This document shows positions 25,917 to 34,059 of a stretch of DNA of 64,000 nucleotides, in pieces. How positions within the stretch are numbered: the first letter of the stretch is position 1; each line of letters starts with the position of its first letter. Source of the DNA: Algorimicrobium hallyeonense (GTDB lineage: Bacteria; Bacteroidota; Bacteroidia; Flavobacteriales; Flavobacteriaceae); the NCBI RefSeq assembly GCF_042657385.1, contig NZ_JBHSLA010000005.1, positions 124,001 to 188,000 on the forward strand. The letters run 5' to 3'. The notes under the pieces are model-generated. The model made no database searches, was not told where the DNA came from, and saw nothing but the letters and a program-made list of their open reading frames with translations. A program made the translations under genes and the position numbers.

Positions 25917-27098
25917 TTAATGGTATACAAACTCACCAAATTCACTTTTTATTGTTAGTTTTTTCGCTGAAGCCGCTTCTACTCGACCAACTATTTTAGC
26001 ATCAACATTATAGGATTTAGATATTTTAATAATCGTATCTGCTACTTTTGGATCTACATATAACTCCATACGATGCCCACAATTAAACACCTGGTACATT
26101 TCTTTCCAATCTGTTTTAGATTGTTCTTGGATTAGCTTAAACAGCGGTGGCACTGGAAATAAATTATCTTTTACAATATGAAGGTTATCCATAAAATGTA
26201 AGATTTTTGTTTGTGCGCCTCCACTGCAATGCACCATTCCATGAATGGTATCACTAGAAAATTCATCAAGAATTTCTTTAATAATTGGCGCGTAGGTTCG
26301 TGTTGGAGATAACACTAGTTTACCGGCATCAATTGGCGAATCTGGAACACTATCTGTTAATTTCATAGCTCCCGAATAAACCAAGTCATTAGGAACGGCT
26401 GCATCAAAACTTTCTGGATACTTTTCTGCTAAATAGTTATGAAACACGTCATGTCTGGCAGATGTTAAGCCATTACTTCCCATACCGCCATTGTAACTTT
26501 TCTCATAAGTAGCTTGACCAAAAGATTCAAGACCTACAATAACATCTCCAGGTTTTATGTTTGCATTATCAATTACATCGGCACGTTTCATTCTAGCTGT
26601 AACGGTAGAATCCACAATTATGGTTCGTACCAAATCACCAACATCAGCTGTTTCACCACCTGTAGAATGAATAGTAACGCCAAAGGATTTTAAATCGGCA
26701 ATAAGCGCTTCGGTTCCATTAATGATAGCCGAAAGCACTTCGCCAGGAATATTGTTCTTATTACGGCCAATGGTTGAAGAAAGCATAATATTATCTGTAG
26801 CACCAACACAAAGTAAATCATCAATATTCATAATCAACGCATCTTGTGCAATACCTTTCCAAACAGACAAATCGCCTGTTTCTTTCCAATACATATAAGC
26901 TAATGATGATTTTGTTCCGGCACCATCTGCATGCATGATTAGGCAATATTCTGAATCGTTGGTTAAATAATCGGGAACTATTTTACAAAAAGCTTTAGGG
27001 AACAAGCCTTTATCTATGTTTTTTATGGCGTTGTGCACATCTTCTTTTGAGGCCGAAACACCTCTTTGTGCATATCGTTTACTTACTTCTTCACTCAT
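25917..27098 (-). CDS. purM: Phosphoribosylformylglycinamidine cyclo-ligase (AIR synthase), Bacteroidota type
   Basis: 393 residues, longer than the E. coli enzyme (about 345) as usual in Bacteroidota. It closes the imidazole ring of purines (FGAM plus ATP gives AIR). MSEEVSKRYAQRGVSASKED opens the family. HADGAGTKSSLAYMYWKETG, IAQDALIMNIDDLLCVGA and HSTGGETADVGDLVRT hold the ATP and substrate sites, and IHGMVHCSGGAQTKIL is near the end. The gene is followed closely by the DUF3078 gene. Confidence 0.9.
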   Translation of the reverse strand: MSEEVSKRYAQRGVSASKEDVHNAIKNIDKGLFPKAFCKIVPDYLTNDSEYCLIMHADGAGTKSSLAYMYWKETGDLSVWKGIAQDALIMNIDDLLCVGATDNIMLSSTIGRNKNNIPGEVLSAIINGTEALIADLKSFGVTIHSTGGETADVGDLVRTIIVDSTVTARMKRADVIDNANIKPGDVIVGLESFGQATYEKSYNGGMGSNGLTSARHDVFHNYLAEKYPESFDAAVPNDLVYSGAMKLTDSVPDSPIDAGKLVLSPTRTYAPIIKEILDEFSSDTIHGMVHCSGGAQTKILHFMDNLHIVKDNLFPVPPLFKLIQEQSKTDWKEMYQVFNCGHRMELYVDPKVADTIIKISKSYNVDAKIVGRVEAASAKKLTIKSEFGEFVYH

Positions 27099-27134
27099 AT
27101 CCTAAAATTGAGCCACAAAAATAAGAATTGTTAT

Positions 27135-27839
27135 TTAGTTATCGGCAGGAATTGGGTTAGTTTTAATAATTGTTGGCACAGCATTTAACAGTTTGGCTTT
27201 TTTCTTGGCACCACCAAAATAAAAATTCAGACCACAACCCATTCGCCAATAAACATCATCCGCATCGCCATATATTTTACCATCAAGCGCATCACTAAAC
27301 ACGTGGTTATAATCACTAAAAATTCTAAAACTTAATCCTTCATAAATAATATACTCTAAACCGAGACCTCCTTGCATTTTTGGATCTACAGCTTCAAAAT
27401 AGTTAGAAGCATTTGCCCCACCACCAAAAAACACAAACGGTGAGAAACGCTCGTGCGGAAAAACTAAAACTTCCGCATTCAAATCGAACGACATGAAACC
27501 TTTATTAAACAAATCTTTATATACGAGATTGAATTTATTAAATGTTAGATTAACATTTACATGTGGAATAATGGATTTTTTATAGCCAAAACCCATATAT
27601 ATACCAAATTCCGGATTGGCATAATCCCCATTTATTACAGCCGAACCTAAAGCCGTAGCCAGACCATGTGTGCCGCGATAATCATAGAAATCAGTTTTAG
27701 GTAATTGGGTTTCTTGAACACGCTCCGAATTATTTTGAGCGAAACTAGCACTACCATTCCATAAACCAATTGAAATGATTAAACCAAAACACCATTTCAT
27801 TGGAGTTAAAAATGATGATTTTGCAATAAGATATCTCAT
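27135..27839 (-). CDS. Outer-membrane beta-barrel protein
   Basis: 234 residues from ATG 27839; an alternative ATG at 27800 gives a classic signal peptide (MKWCFGLIISIGLWNGSASF) and may be the true start. The mature protein opens with a short linker and then repeated strands (GLATALGSAVINGDYANPEF, GIYMGFGYKKSIIPHVNVNL, FSPFVFFGGGANASNYF) typical of an eight-stranded barrel. The C-terminal tail KTNPIPADN lies after a strand GCGLNFYFGG. Similar barrels occur near curli-type secretion genes, but no such gene is present here. Specific role unknown. Confidence 0.72.
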   Translation of the reverse strand: MRYLIAKSSFLTPMKWCFGLIISIGLWNGSASFAQNNSERVQETQLPKTDFYDYRGTHGLATALGSAVINGDYANPEFGIYMGFGYKKSIIPHVNVNLTFNKFNLVYKDLFNKGFMSFDLNAEVLVFPHERFSPFVFFGGGANASNYFEAVDPKMQGGLGLEYIIYEGLSFRIFSDYNHVFSDALDGKIYGDADDVYWRMGCGLNFYFGGAKKKAKLLNAVPTIIKTNPIPADN

Positions 27840-27916
27840 TATTAGCTTTTTAACAAGTGGGCAATATAACAAATATCCTATAAGAATAACCTCAACAAAC
27901 TAAAATTTAAGGCCAT

Positions 27917-27972
27917 AAAAAAACCATATTAAAATTTTAAAGTATATTACAATACTTAAAATTTTAATATGG
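27917..27972 (-). terminator. Terminator with a 21-bp stem after the small secreted peptide
   Basis: Bases 27924-27945 and 27952-27972 form a near-perfect 21-bp AT-rich stem (one bulge), loop of about six bases. On the minus strand it is followed by GG and a run of seven T. It lies 30 bases past the stop of the gene at 28002. Confidence 0.8.
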
Positions 27973-28001
27973 TAAATTCATCAACGTGACCGACTCAAAT
28001 A

Positions 28002-28139
28002 TTACCCTAATGTTGTTGACATTTTCTCTGGACTAACAACTTCTTGCTTTGACGCATTGTCATCGATTGAATCTTTAGCTTGAGAAAAAATCAGGGTTGC
28101 AGCCATAAGCATAAGAACACTTATAATAAGCCTTTTCAT
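28002..28139 (-). CDS. Small secreted peptide, 45 residues
   Basis: ATG 28139 to TAA 28002. The first 20 residues form a signal peptide (MKRLIISVLMLMAATLIFSQ) with the Ser-Gln end usual in flavobacteria. The mature part is about 25 residues and polar (AKDSIDDNASKQEVV, then SPEKMSTTLG). The gene has its own long terminator and lies between glnN and an outer-membrane barrel gene. No family is recognised. The signal peptide and matching terminator make a real gene likely. Confidence 0.65.
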   Translation of the reverse strand: MKRLIISVLMLMAATLIFSQAKDSIDDNASKQEVVSPEKMSTTLG

Positions 28140-28271
28140 AATGTAATTTGTAATGATTAATAGCATATCAAAAATACGATTTATTTACAAAAATTTGCAT
28201 GTTAGATTATATTTTCGTTGACTTACAAAATATATCAGACAAACTACATAATAGAACCTTTAGCTCATGCA

Positions 28272-28297
28272 AAACGCCCTACATAAGTAAGGCGTTT
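28272..28297 (-). terminator. Hairpin after glnN, weak T run
   Basis: AAACGCC (28272-28278) pairs with GGCGTTT (28291-28297), about 25 bases after the glnN stop. The T run on the minus strand is short (four bases), so termination may be partial. Confidence 0.5.
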
Positions 28298-28322
28298 AGA
28301 GCATATTAGCATGATTTTATTG

Positions 28323-30509
28323 TTATTTAGTAAACAATAATTCGCGATATTTTGTCAAAGGCCAAATTTCATCATCAACCAATAATTCAAGCTTATCACA
28401 ATGATATCTAATATCATCAAAAATAGGTTTCACTTTATTGCAATAGGCATCCGCTTTTTTATCAATTTCACCAATTTTGTTGGCTATTTTACGCTCATTA
28501 ATCATAAGCGTTACATCGGAATTAATGGATGCAATGTGTTCAGAAATATCTTCAATTAAATTTAACTGTTCTTGTCCAAATTTCTTAAAGTCTTTACCAT
28601 ATATTTCCTTTAAGCCTTTTACGTTTTCAATTAAGATATTCTGGTATCGCACTGCAACAGGAACAATATGATTTCGAGCAATATCTCCTAAAACACGTCC
28701 TTCAATTTGAATACGCATAACGTAATCTTCCATTTCTATTTCGTAACGCGCTTCAGACTCGACACGATTCATAACACCTAGATCTTCAAAAAGTTTTATA
28801 GCCTTTTCAGATATTTTAGCTTTTAATGCCTCTGGTGTTGTTTTATGGTTACTTAACCCACGTCTTTTGGCTTCAATTTCCCATTCTTCACCATAGCCAT
28901 TTCCTTCAAACAATACGTTTTGAGATAATTTAATATATTCTCGCAATACGTTAAAAATAGCCTCATCCTTTTTAAGACTTTCTTTCTTTATTAATGCATC
29001 AACCTCTGTTTTAAAGTCTATTAATTGCCTAGCCATAATAGTATTTAAAACGGTCATTGGGTTTGCACAATTAGCTTTGGAACCAACAGCTCTAAACTCA
29101 AATTTATTACCTGTAAACGCAAAGGATGATGTTCTATTTCTATCCGTATTATCCAATAAAATTTCAGGGATTTTACCAACCACGTTTAGTTTTAAATCGG
29201 TTTTTTCTTCTGGTGACAATTTGCCGTTCGTCACGTTTTGTAGCTCGCTTAATACGTTTGTTAACTGTTCGCCTATGAATACAGAAACAATGGCTGGAGG
29301 CGCTTCATTTGCTCCTAAGCGATGATCATTACTAGCTGATGCGATAGCGGCGCGAATTATTTCCTCATGATCGTTAACTGCTTTAATAGCATTGATAAAG
29401 AAGGTTAAGAACTGCAAATTACTCATAGGTGTTTTTCCAGGCTGAAAAAGATTAATACCTGTGTCTGTAGTTAAACTCCAATTATTATGCTTTCCGGAAC
29501 CATTAACACCTTTGTATGGTTTTTCATGAAAAAGCACTTTAAAGTTGTGGCGCTCCCCTACTTTATGCATTAAGTCCATTAGTAAGGAGTTATGATCTAC
29601 GGCTAAATTAGCTTCATCAAAAACAGGTGCCAGCTCAAATTGATTTGGCGCTACCTCATTATGTCGTGTTTTTGCAGGAATACCCAATAACATACATTCG
29701 GTTTCTAAATCTCTCATGAATTGCATAGCACGAGTTGGAATGGTTCCAAAATAATGATCATCCAACTGCTGTCCTTTGGCTGGCGAATGCCCAAGCATTG
29801 TACGACCGGTTAAAACGATATCGGGTCTTGATGCTGCTAAAGCACTATCAACTAAAAAGTATTCTTGCTCCCAACCAAGAGATGCATTTACTTTTTTAAC
29901 ATTTTTATCAAAATATTTACACACATCTACAGCTGCTGCATCCACCGCTTGTAAAGCTCTTAATAAAGGTGTTTTATAATCTAAAGCTTCTCCGGTATAC
30001 GCTACAAAAACGGTTGGAATACATAAGGTAGTTCCGTAAATAAAAGCGGGTGATGTAGGATCCCAAGCTGTATAACCACGTGCTTCAAATGTATTTCTAA
30101 TGCCACCATTTGGAAAACTAGAAGCATCTGGTTCTTGCTGCACTAATTGTCCACCACCAAATTTTTCAATAGCACGACCATTACCAATAGGCTCAAAGAA
30201 AGCATCATGCTTTTCGGCTGTTGTTCCTGTTAATGGCTGAAACCAATGCGTATAATGTGTAGCACCTTTGGAAATAGCCCATTCTTTCATACCTGTAGAA
30301 ATATGGTCGGCAACATGACGGTCAATTTTAGATCCGTTTTGCATGGCATCCATAACACTAACAAACGCTTCTTTTGTTAGATATTGACGCATGGTGTCTT
30401 CATTAAAAACGTTAGCTCCAAAAATAGCGGAACGCCGTTCATTTTCATCAATTTTAATAGGCTTACGGTTCAACGTTTCCTTAATAGCATAAAATCTTAA
30501 TGTGGACAT
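28323..30509 (-). CDS. glnN: Glutamine synthetase type III
   Basis: 728 residues, the length of GSIII, against about 450 for GSI. It makes glutamine from glutamate, ammonia and ATP, the main entry of nitrogen. AISKGATHYTHWFQPLTG and GTTAEKHDAFFEP belong to GSIII. The catalytic region has GWEQEYFLVDSALAASRPD and ARHNEVAPNQFELAP-type sequence (TRHNEVAPNQFELAPVFDEA), and NGSGKHNNWSL is the ammonium/glutamate site. A promoter with TACTTTTG (30539-30546) lies upstream, with an inverted repeat in front of it that may be an operator. Confidence 0.94.
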   Translation of the reverse strand: MSTLRFYAIKETLNRKPIKIDENERRSAIFGANVFNEDTMRQYLTKEAFVSVMDAMQNGSKIDRHVADHISTGMKEWAISKGATHYTHWFQPLTGTTAEKHDAFFEPIGNGRAIEKFGGGQLVQQEPDASSFPNGGIRNTFEARGYTAWDPTSPAFIYGTTLCIPTVFVAYTGEALDYKTPLLRALQAVDAAAVDVCKYFDKNVKKVNASLGWEQEYFLVDSALAASRPDIVLTGRTMLGHSPAKGQQLDDHYFGTIPTRAMQFMRDLETECMLLGIPAKTRHNEVAPNQFELAPVFDEANLAVDHNSLLMDLMHKVGERHNFKVLFHEKPYKGVNGSGKHNNWSLTTDTGINLFQPGKTPMSNLQFLTFFINAIKAVNDHEEIIRAAIASASNDHRLGANEAPPAIVSVFIGEQLTNVLSELQNVTNGKLSPEEKTDLKLNVVGKIPEILLDNTDRNRTSSFAFTGNKFEFRAVGSKANCANPMTVLNTIMARQLIDFKTEVDALIKKESLKKDEAIFNVLREYIKLSQNVLFEGNGYGEEWEIEAKRRGLSNHKTTPEALKAKISEKAIKLFEDLGVMNRVESEARYEIEMEDYVMRIQIEGRVLGDIARNHIVPVAVRYQNILIENVKGLKEIYGKDFKKFGQEQLNLIEDISEHIASINSDVTLMINERKIANKIGEIDKKADAYCNKVKPIFDDIRYHCDKLELLVDDEIWPLTKYRELLFTK

Positions 30510-30538
30510 GTGTGTGGTTTTTTAAAATAATTAGAGTA

Positions 30539-30567
30539 CAAAAGTAAACTTTTTTTTTAAAAAACAA
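30539..30567 (-). promoter_or_regulatory. glnN promoter (TTG-N18-TACTTTTG)
   Basis: On the minus strand TTG (30567-30565) and TACTTTTG (30546-30539) are 18 bases apart, a good fit to the Bacteroidota promoter. The start codon lies 29 bases further. Confidence 0.6.
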
Positions 30568-30572
30568 TATTG

Positions 30573-30593
30573 ACCCCTATTTTTTTAGGGGGT
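30573..30593. promoter_or_regulatory. GC-rich inverted repeat before the glnN promoter
   Basis: ACCCCTA and TAGGGGG flank a run of T. It lies 6 bases upstream of the glnN -33 box and 40 bases past the exchanger stop. It could be an operator for a nitrogen regulator or a weak terminator of the upstream gene; the sequence does not decide. Confidence 0.4.
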
Positions 30594-30632
30594 TAAGACA
30601 AAATAAAACAACTTTAATCAATCCGAACCCTT

Positions 30633-31592
30633 CTAATTGCCTCCCATAAACGCTAAATACACAAAAAGTATATATGACCCTAAAAGCAAGGCGCCTTTAT
30701 AGCGACCTAATGATAGTCGTTTTGGCAGAAATGCTAACGGTATAAGTATAGCAGCAAATCCTAACATCCAAAAGATGTCTTGACTTAATATATTAGGATT
30801 ATTAACAGGTATTGGATGGATCATAGCTGTTAATCCTAAAACAGAAGCAATATTAAATATATTAGACCCAATTAAATTCCCTAATGAAATAGCTTTTTCC
30901 TTTTTCATAGCTGCTATAACAGATGCTGCTAATTCTGGCACACTAGTACCAATAGCTACCATGGTTACAGAAATAACGCGTTCACTAACACCCAAACTGA
31001 ATGCCATATCTTTAGCGCCAGCTACTAACCATTCACTACCAAAGTATAAAGCTACACCTCCAATAAGCAACCATACAATTACCTTAAAATTGGAGGTGGT
31101 TTGTAAGGTTTCGTCCACTTCATCTGTTTCTGCCGCAATATCCGATGACTTTCTAGAGCGACGTATTAAAACAAATAAAAATAGGATAAGCGAAACCATT
31201 AAAGCTAAACCTTCTTTAAAGTCTAAGATTAACCCACTCCTTAACATAAAATATAATGCTATGGAAAGGAGCATCATCATAGGCCAATTTAATTTATAGA
31301 AATCCTTATCTATAGTTAAAGGTGAAATAAAGGCAGTAATACCTAATACAAGGCCAATATTTGCTATGTTGGAACCAATAACATTTCCGAGTGCAATATC
31401 AGGTGAGCCATCTAAAGCAGCTTGTAAACTAACTAATAATTCAGGAGCTGAAGTTGCAAAAGACACAACCGTCATCCCTATTACTAATTTTGAAATATTA
31501 AATTTAAAGGAAAGTGCTACCGAAGATCTAACTAAAAACTCACCACCAACTACTAATAACACTAAACCTAATAGCATCCAAACTATACTCAT
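30633..31592 (-). CDS. CaCA family Na+/Ca2+ exchanger-like transporter
   Basis: 319 residues with about ten hydrophobic segments. The two inverted alpha repeats are clear: SFATSAPELLVSLQAAL with GNVIGSNIANIGLVLG, and AIGTSVPELAASVIAAM with GNLIGSNIFNIASVLG. These form the cation site in the membrane. The protein resembles the YrbG/K+-dependent Na+/Ca2+ exchanger group. It probably expels calcium by exchange with sodium or protons; which ions is inferred. The gene precedes glnN on the same strand. Confidence 0.9.
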   Translation of the reverse strand: MSIVWMLLGLVLLVVGGEFLVRSSVALSFKFNISKLVIGMTVVSFATSAPELLVSLQAALDGSPDIALGNVIGSNIANIGLVLGITAFISPLTIDKDFYKLNWPMMMLLSIALYFMLRSGLILDFKEGLALMVSLILFLFVLIRRSRKSSDIAAETDEVDETLQTTSNFKVIVWLLIGGVALYFGSEWLVAGAKDMAFSLGVSERVISVTMVAIGTSVPELAASVIAAMKKEKAISLGNLIGSNIFNIASVLGLTAMIHPIPVNNPNILSQDIFWMLGFAAILIPLAFLPKRLSLGRYKGALLLGSYILFVYLAFMGGN

Positions 31593-31700
31593 TCTTACTT
31601 TAATTTAAACAGCTTTTTATTTCTGATATATTGAGGTGCGAAGATACTATTTCCTATGATTTTATAATCAAAACTAAAAAATTCGTTAAATAACTATATT

Positions 31701-31736
31701 TACAGTTGTATAACTATAAAAACAGTTATACATTTG
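31701..31736 (+). promoter_or_regulatory. BlaI-type operator overlapping the promoter of the blaI-M56 operon
   Basis: TGTATAACT (31707-31715) and AGTTATACA (31724-31732) form a perfect 9-base inverted repeat with an 8-base spacer, and carry the TGTA/TACA halves bound by BlaI/MecI repressors. Inside it lies a strong promoter: TTG (31706-31708), 20 bases, TACATTTG (31729-31736). A bound repressor would therefore block RNA polymerase, giving autoregulation of the operon at 31787. Confidence 0.78.
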
Positions 31737-31786
31737 AATGCATCAATAATACATTTCCATTACTGCGTAAACTTAAATAACTGGCA

Positions 31787-32146
31787 ATGCAAAAATTAAC
31801 AAATAAGGAAGAAGAGATAATGCACATTTTATGGACGCTTAAAAAAGCCTTTGTAAAAGACGTGTTAGCCGCGATAGAAACAGAAAAACCACATTATAAC
31901 ACCCTTTCTACTATTATTAGAAATTTGGAAGACAAAGGATATGTTAGCTATAAAGCGTATGGAAAAACGCACGAGTACTTCCCTATTGTATCCAAAGAGC
32001 AGTACAAAAAGAAATTCATGAATACAGCTATTGACAACTATTTTAATAGCTCTTATAAAAACGTGGTTTCATTTTTTGCCCAAGAGGAAAAAATAAGCGT
32101 GGATGAGCTGAAAGAAATAATTGCGTTAATTGAGAAAAACAAATAA
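31787..32146 (+). CDS. BlaI/MecI/CopY family repressor
   Basis: 119 residues. The winged helix has the family pattern LTNKEEEIMHILWTLKKAFV and YNTLSTIIRNLEDKGYVSYK, followed by a short dimerisation tail. In the classic systems such repressors are cleaved or released when a partner M56 sensor protease is activated. That partner follows after two bases. The promoter carries a matching inverted repeat. No beta-lactamase gene is nearby, so the regulon is likely something else, such as envelope stress. Confidence 0.92.
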   Translation: MQKLTNKEEEIMHILWTLKKAFVKDVLAAIETEKPHYNTLSTIIRNLEDKGYVSYKAYGKTHEYFPIVSKEQYKKKFMNTAIDNYFNSSYKNVVSFFAQEEKISVDELKEIIALIEKNK

Positions 32147-32148
32147 TC

Positions 32149-33987
32149 ATGGAATACCTATTAAAAGTATCCGCTGTATTAGCACTATTCTACTTTGGTT
32201 ACACTTTGTTTTTACAACGGGAAACCTTCTTTAATTCTAACCGTAGGTTTCTATTGAGCGGTCAAATTATAGCTATATTATTTCCTTTATTGGTAATTCC
32301 CATTTATGTAGAGGTTGCTCCACAAAATTTCAATTCCATATTAGTTCCAAACATGCCTATTACGGAACAAATTGTACCTGAAAACTTTAGTATAAAAAGC
32401 ATATTCTTCTGGGTTTATAGTATAGGTGTTTTGTTTTTCTTCGGAAAATTCATCTTGAATCTCCTGTCACTTTTCAAATTAATACGGAATAAGTCTTCGA
32501 AACAAATAGCAGGTATTTATTATATAAAAACAGAAGATACAATTGCCCCATTTTCATTTTTTAATAGAATTGTCTTTAATCCCAAGTCATTTAATAATGA
32601 CGAACTACAACTCATTTTAAATCATGAACGCATTCATGTTAAGCAATGGCATTCTATAGATGTAATTATTTCCCAACTTACGTGTATTGCATTTTGGTTT
32701 AATCCGCTCGTTTGGTTTTACAAAAAAGCACTTCAGCAAAATTTAGAATTTATTGCAGACAAACACATACAGTCGGAAACCGATTGCAAACAAAGCTATC
32801 AGCGTCTTTTATTAAAGGCAAGCATACCAACTCATCAATTGGTGATGGCGAATAATTTTTATAATTCATTAATCAAAAAACGAATCGTTATGTTACACAC
32901 ATCAAAATCGAACACTGTAAACGCATGGAAATACGCTTTAGTAATTCCTGCTTTGGCCTTATTTTTTATGAGTTTTAACACGAAAGAGGTTTATATTTCT
33001 AAAGCTTCCATTGAAACTCAAAACTCATCCCAAATCTTTAGGGTTACCGAAAAGTCTACCACCGTGGAGCTCGCTAAAATTGAATCCCATTTTTCTAATA
33101 AAAACGCAAGATTAAAGTTTAGTAATGTTTCCAGAAATGCGGATAACACCATTCGGGAAATCACCATTAAAACAAAACATGAAGCAGGAACCAAATATGC
33201 CAAACGGGTAACGGTTAAAAATGATAATCAAGAAACCATTAAGCCATTTTCCTTAAGGCTAACCGAAAACAAACAAGATATTTTGTTTCAATTTTCTGAT
33301 GATGAAACAACGCGAGTGAGTAAAGACCGAATTACCTTTGGAAAAACCGCTACCACCCAATTAGGAACAGAAAAAGTTATTCAAGAAGACCAAGGGTTAG
33401 GTGAAAATCCACTTTATATTATAAATGGGAAACCATATAAAAAAGAAGACCTAAAACATGAAAATTATACTATTTCTGAACGTATAACAGCCATAAATAA
33501 AACCGAAGGTTTAAAACGCTATGGTGAAGCAGGAAAAGACGGTGTTATTATTTTTGAAGGAAAAACCACCTTTGAAATCAAGGATTCCAATCCCCATAAA
33601 AACAATCCCTTTACGACTGAAACGAAACCTCTCATTCTCTTAAATAACAAGGAAATAACCCCCGAAGAAATGGAGCAAATTGATCCAAATACCATTATTA
33701 AAACCAATGTTATTACAAATAAGGATCAACTGAAAAAATATGGTGATAAAGGTAAGGATGGTGTTATTGTTATTTCGACAGGAGAAACAGACACGAAACT
33801 TATGGAGATTCCCGAAACGGTATTAATACTTATTAACGGAAAAGCATCTACTAGGAATGACATGCAAGCTATTAAACCCGATAATATTAAAAACGTAAAT
33901 GTTTTAAAACCAGACATGGCAAAGGCCAAATATGGCGAAAAAGGCAAACACGGTGCTATAATTGTTACGACCAAAAATCAGAAATAA
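32149..33987 (+). CDS. M56 (BlaR1-like) sensor metallopeptidase with three C-terminal plug-like repeats
   Basis: 612 residues. The N-terminal membrane half has segments at about 5-20, 38-53, 86-110 and a zinc protease site HERIH (159-163) with a third ligand in NLEFIADKH (Glu200). A further segment lies near 260-275, so the rest is outside the cytoplasmic membrane. Instead of a penicillin-binding domain, the C-terminus has three copies of a unit of about 50 residues like the TonB-receptor plug: LYIINGKPYKKEDL with RYGEAGKDGVIIFE, LILLNNKEITPEEM with KYGDKGKDGVIVIS, and LILINGKASTRNDM with KYGEKGKHGAIIVT. It probably senses an envelope signal and inactivates the BlaI-like repressor. Confidence 0.88.
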   Translation: MEYLLKVSAVLALFYFGYTLFLQRETFFNSNRRFLLSGQIIAILFPLLVIPIYVEVAPQNFNSILVPNMPITEQIVPENFSIKSIFFWVYSIGVLFFFGKFILNLLSLFKLIRNKSSKQIAGIYYIKTEDTIAPFSFFNRIVFNPKSFNNDELQLILNHERIHVKQWHSIDVIISQLTCIAFWFNPLVWFYKKALQQNLEFIADKHIQSETDCKQSYQRLLLKASIPTHQLVMANNFYNSLIKKRIVMLHTSKSNTVNAWKYALVIPALALFFMSFNTKEVYISKASIETQNSSQIFRVTEKSTTVELAKIESHFSNKNARLKFSNVSRNADNTIREITIKTKHEAGTKYAKRVTVKNDNQETIKPFSLRLTENKQDILFQFSDDETTRVSKDRITFGKTATTQLGTEKVIQEDQGLGENPLYIINGKPYKKEDLKHENYTISERITAINKTEGLKRYGEAGKDGVIIFEGKTTFEIKDSNPHKNNPFTTETKPLILLNNKEITPEEMEQIDPNTIIKTNVITNKDQLKKYGDKGKDGVIVISTGETDTKLMEIPETVLILINGKASTRNDMQAIKPDNIKNVNVLKPDMAKAKYGEKGKHGAIIVTTKNQK

Positions 33988-34008
33988 CCAGTTTTATACA
34001 AGCATAAA

Positions 34009-34045
34009 AAAGCCCAAACATGTACTGTTTGGGCTTTGTGTTTTT
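34009..34045. terminator. Bidirectional terminator between M56 gene and endonuclease gene
   Basis: AAAGCCCAAACA (34009-34020) pairs with TGTTTGGGCTTT (34026-34037), a perfect 12-bp stem with A and T runs on both sides. Confidence 0.9.
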
Positions 34046-34059
34046 GCTTGATTTTATAA

